From: a virus
Strand: one strand, 5' to 3'
Virus record (IMG/VR): IMGVR_UViG_3300035698_020835
Coordinates: 1-37,658 of that record
DNA: 37,658 nt
In this document: in pieces, positions 37,301 through 37,658 of the stretch
How positions within the stretch are numbered: the first letter of the stretch is position 1
Layout of the letters: each line of letters starts with the position of its first letter
The notes under the pieces: generated by a model
Seen by the model: the letters and a program-made list of their open reading frames with translations, nothing else
What the model was told of the DNA's origin: nothing
Databases searched by the model: none
Made by a program: the position numbers and the translations under genes

Positions 37301-37658
37301 CTTGAACGGGCAATTGAAGAGAAGATGCAAAACGCCTCCACAGCGTCTCAAATCATCGGTATCCTTAACTCTCACGGCGTCAAGAAGGATGAGCGGGACT
37401 GGACCGGCTTTGATGAGTTCATTGGCTCTAAAGAGAAATTCACCAAGCAAGAGGTGCTTGACTTTATTCGCGCGAATCAACTTGAAATCACTGAGGTTAA
37501 AAAAAGCAGAGGCGTCGAGTCAAGTCTTGGCGCAACAAAACATCACAAATACCAACTCCCCGGCGGCCAGAATTACCGAGAGATCTTGCTCACCATGCCC
37601 CCTAAGAATGCGGATGAGCTTAGAAATACCTTTCAATCAAGTCACTTCGATGAAGCAA
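34349..37658 (+). CDS. Giant phage polyvalent protein, N-terminal part (continues at base 1)
   Basis: Residues 1-1061 (to 37531) of a 2,274-residue protein. Residues 12-63 carry four DxIPL repeats in a disordered tail. About 125-440 is rich in Ala/Gly hydrophobic segments (MTLALTVGSGGSYVPLLAAA, AAVIGGVMGGLMNAPTAAF), possibly a membrane-inserting region. Residues of about 680-800 form a RadC/JAB domain: HNHPSGRSQPSKED with H773, H775 and D786, an intact JAMM metal site. That fold includes metalloproteases/isopeptidases; the RadC branch lacks a proven activity. The start is ATG 34349, directly after the previous TAG. A packaged, co-injected multi-effector is the likely role. Confidence 0.85.
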   Translation, partial: MDPKNKKFTDPDIIPLRSKPSAGSPNADIIPLKAAGSTDQDVIPLRSRGEGPKDQDPDIIPLKTSGPSISYSDSWDGEGIPKDVSPERFAASETRNKNTISNKLIDPLTLGPMGLGTPAKDIQVRKLNRVLRSGLAGAYEFTSNVARVPGFLAAGMAYSQPSLLPFEVEIPNALINNPVATFFDDAAQSVEVMSERYGVQPGQMKQFIEQKAASGEQYTEKDLEQFQRDQRVDFFDLVTKNPKEAAEYLTHNIIQNVPYQIMTLALTVGSGGSYVPLLAAATAYTGAAELGDINEREDIETNEKYEVAILTGLAEAAPELLSFGLFKYARKMFASIGVKAGREVLKKSVGAVLMKVIKGVGSQVLAEGAEEFITSLTQTMIKMHYKIEDTKTTTQMMREAYEAAVIGGVMGGLMNAPTAAFSALSDIEQDIDSGKIAAQDSPLERQELVAMKSEIENKMKGIKNEDGTFAVMPETVNSEAIKLLEKIDQMLETEKYSEGLPGEVFETTVVDLTTEAAMDEQKNGFQPEEQAGLETELQDIVQNQALVMKEIAEVSNGGGKGSNLIDTSQGFKVKAKTQIFRMKDGSIPKSMTDFMELAEDMLAQGKGEPNLVEDFKSVSSLLKHGRVLSQADADAILQSEETLALTEEGQQTYGDVQETIARYEQSAQETKPKSRWLQFIAALRKQAQATGRIDLRGQKITSSRDVATLLSIFRDPQLEKFHSLYLDANDNILAHTIVSSGNMTGAAFEAKELLFGIKNRAERTGAARVVLMHNHPSGRSQPSKEDADLTLKVAENLDGMPVSHVIINGDKYSSLTPFIDTDGEMKNVMGSGKYNPEQSYTLPVGETITSPDQAISLFQDHNENNNTVSVVLLTSGGEVAGVEAISKATFDRGNLSKAIQNIQSQYGVPHYLVVGDADVYRKTNPKDYPQGIRDIIWLDPSGNHQSKRENTNYNWKRFEDEKIGEMRRVMEDEAPGYGEMFYSDLERAIEEKMQNASTASQIIGILNSHGVKKDERDWTGFDEFIGSKEKFTKQEVLDFIRANQLEITEVKKSRGVESSLGATKHHKYQLPGGQNYREILLTMPPKNADELRNTFQSSHFDEA

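Overview
The window is the complete genome of a tailed bacteriophage, most likely podovirus-like, assembled as a circle. The first 127 bases recur exactly as the last 127 (37532-37658). This is what a de Bruijn assembler leaves on a circular or circularly permuted molecule, so the unique genome is about 37,531 bp. The largest gene crosses the artificial ends: it starts at 34349, runs off the end and continues in frame from base 1 to 3642. All three standard stop codons are used. The host cannot be named from sequence alone. A phage-borne O-antigen ligase/polymerase-like gene and a predicted lipoprotein in the lysis region suggest a Gram-negative (diderm) host.

Layout. A leftward (minus-strand) cluster, about 10265 down to 3740, holds tightly coupled early-type genes. 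These are a small HTH regulator with its own sigma70-like promoter and palindrome, a Cas4/RecB-like PD-(D/E)XK nuclease, two adjacent ASCH-fold proteins, several small zinc-ribbon proteins, a conserved recombination/replication-type protein, a DnaT-like protein and a VRR-NUC nuclease. A divergent control region (10266-10988) contains two leftward promoters, a 15-codon leader peptide abutting a strong intrinsic terminator, and a candidate structured RNA. A rightward cluster runs from 10989 around the circle to 3743. In order it holds the O-antigen ligase-like protein, small and large terminase, portal, scaffold, major capsid, connector, a group of small membrane proteins (lysis region), a tail protein carrying a LamG domain, fibre genes, a phage cupin, internal virion proteins and a 2,274-residue polyvalent protein with a RadC/JAB metalloprotease-like domain. 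The two clusters meet tail to tail at 3740-3743, where convergent genes share the four bases CTAG for their stop codons.

Most notable. (1) The large terminase carries an intein beside its third nuclease aspartate. In place of an in-frame homing endonuclease, a complete HNH endonuclease gene lies inside the intein in a different reading frame, while the intein frame stays open and all splicing motifs are intact. (2) A second HNH-like zinc protein (27243-27422) is nested out of frame with a predicted spanin-type lipoprotein. (3) The leftward operon begins with a leader peptide whose stop codon sits at the base of a terminator hairpin, which suggests attenuation. (4) Two virion-region proteins carry secretion signal peptides, and one of those signal sequences also encodes a perfect intrinsic-terminator hairpin.

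No integrase, DNA polymerase, RNA polymerase, tRNA, CRISPR array or insertion sequence is recognisable, and no endolysin was identified. Functional names rest on motif recognition by eye; no database search was run.
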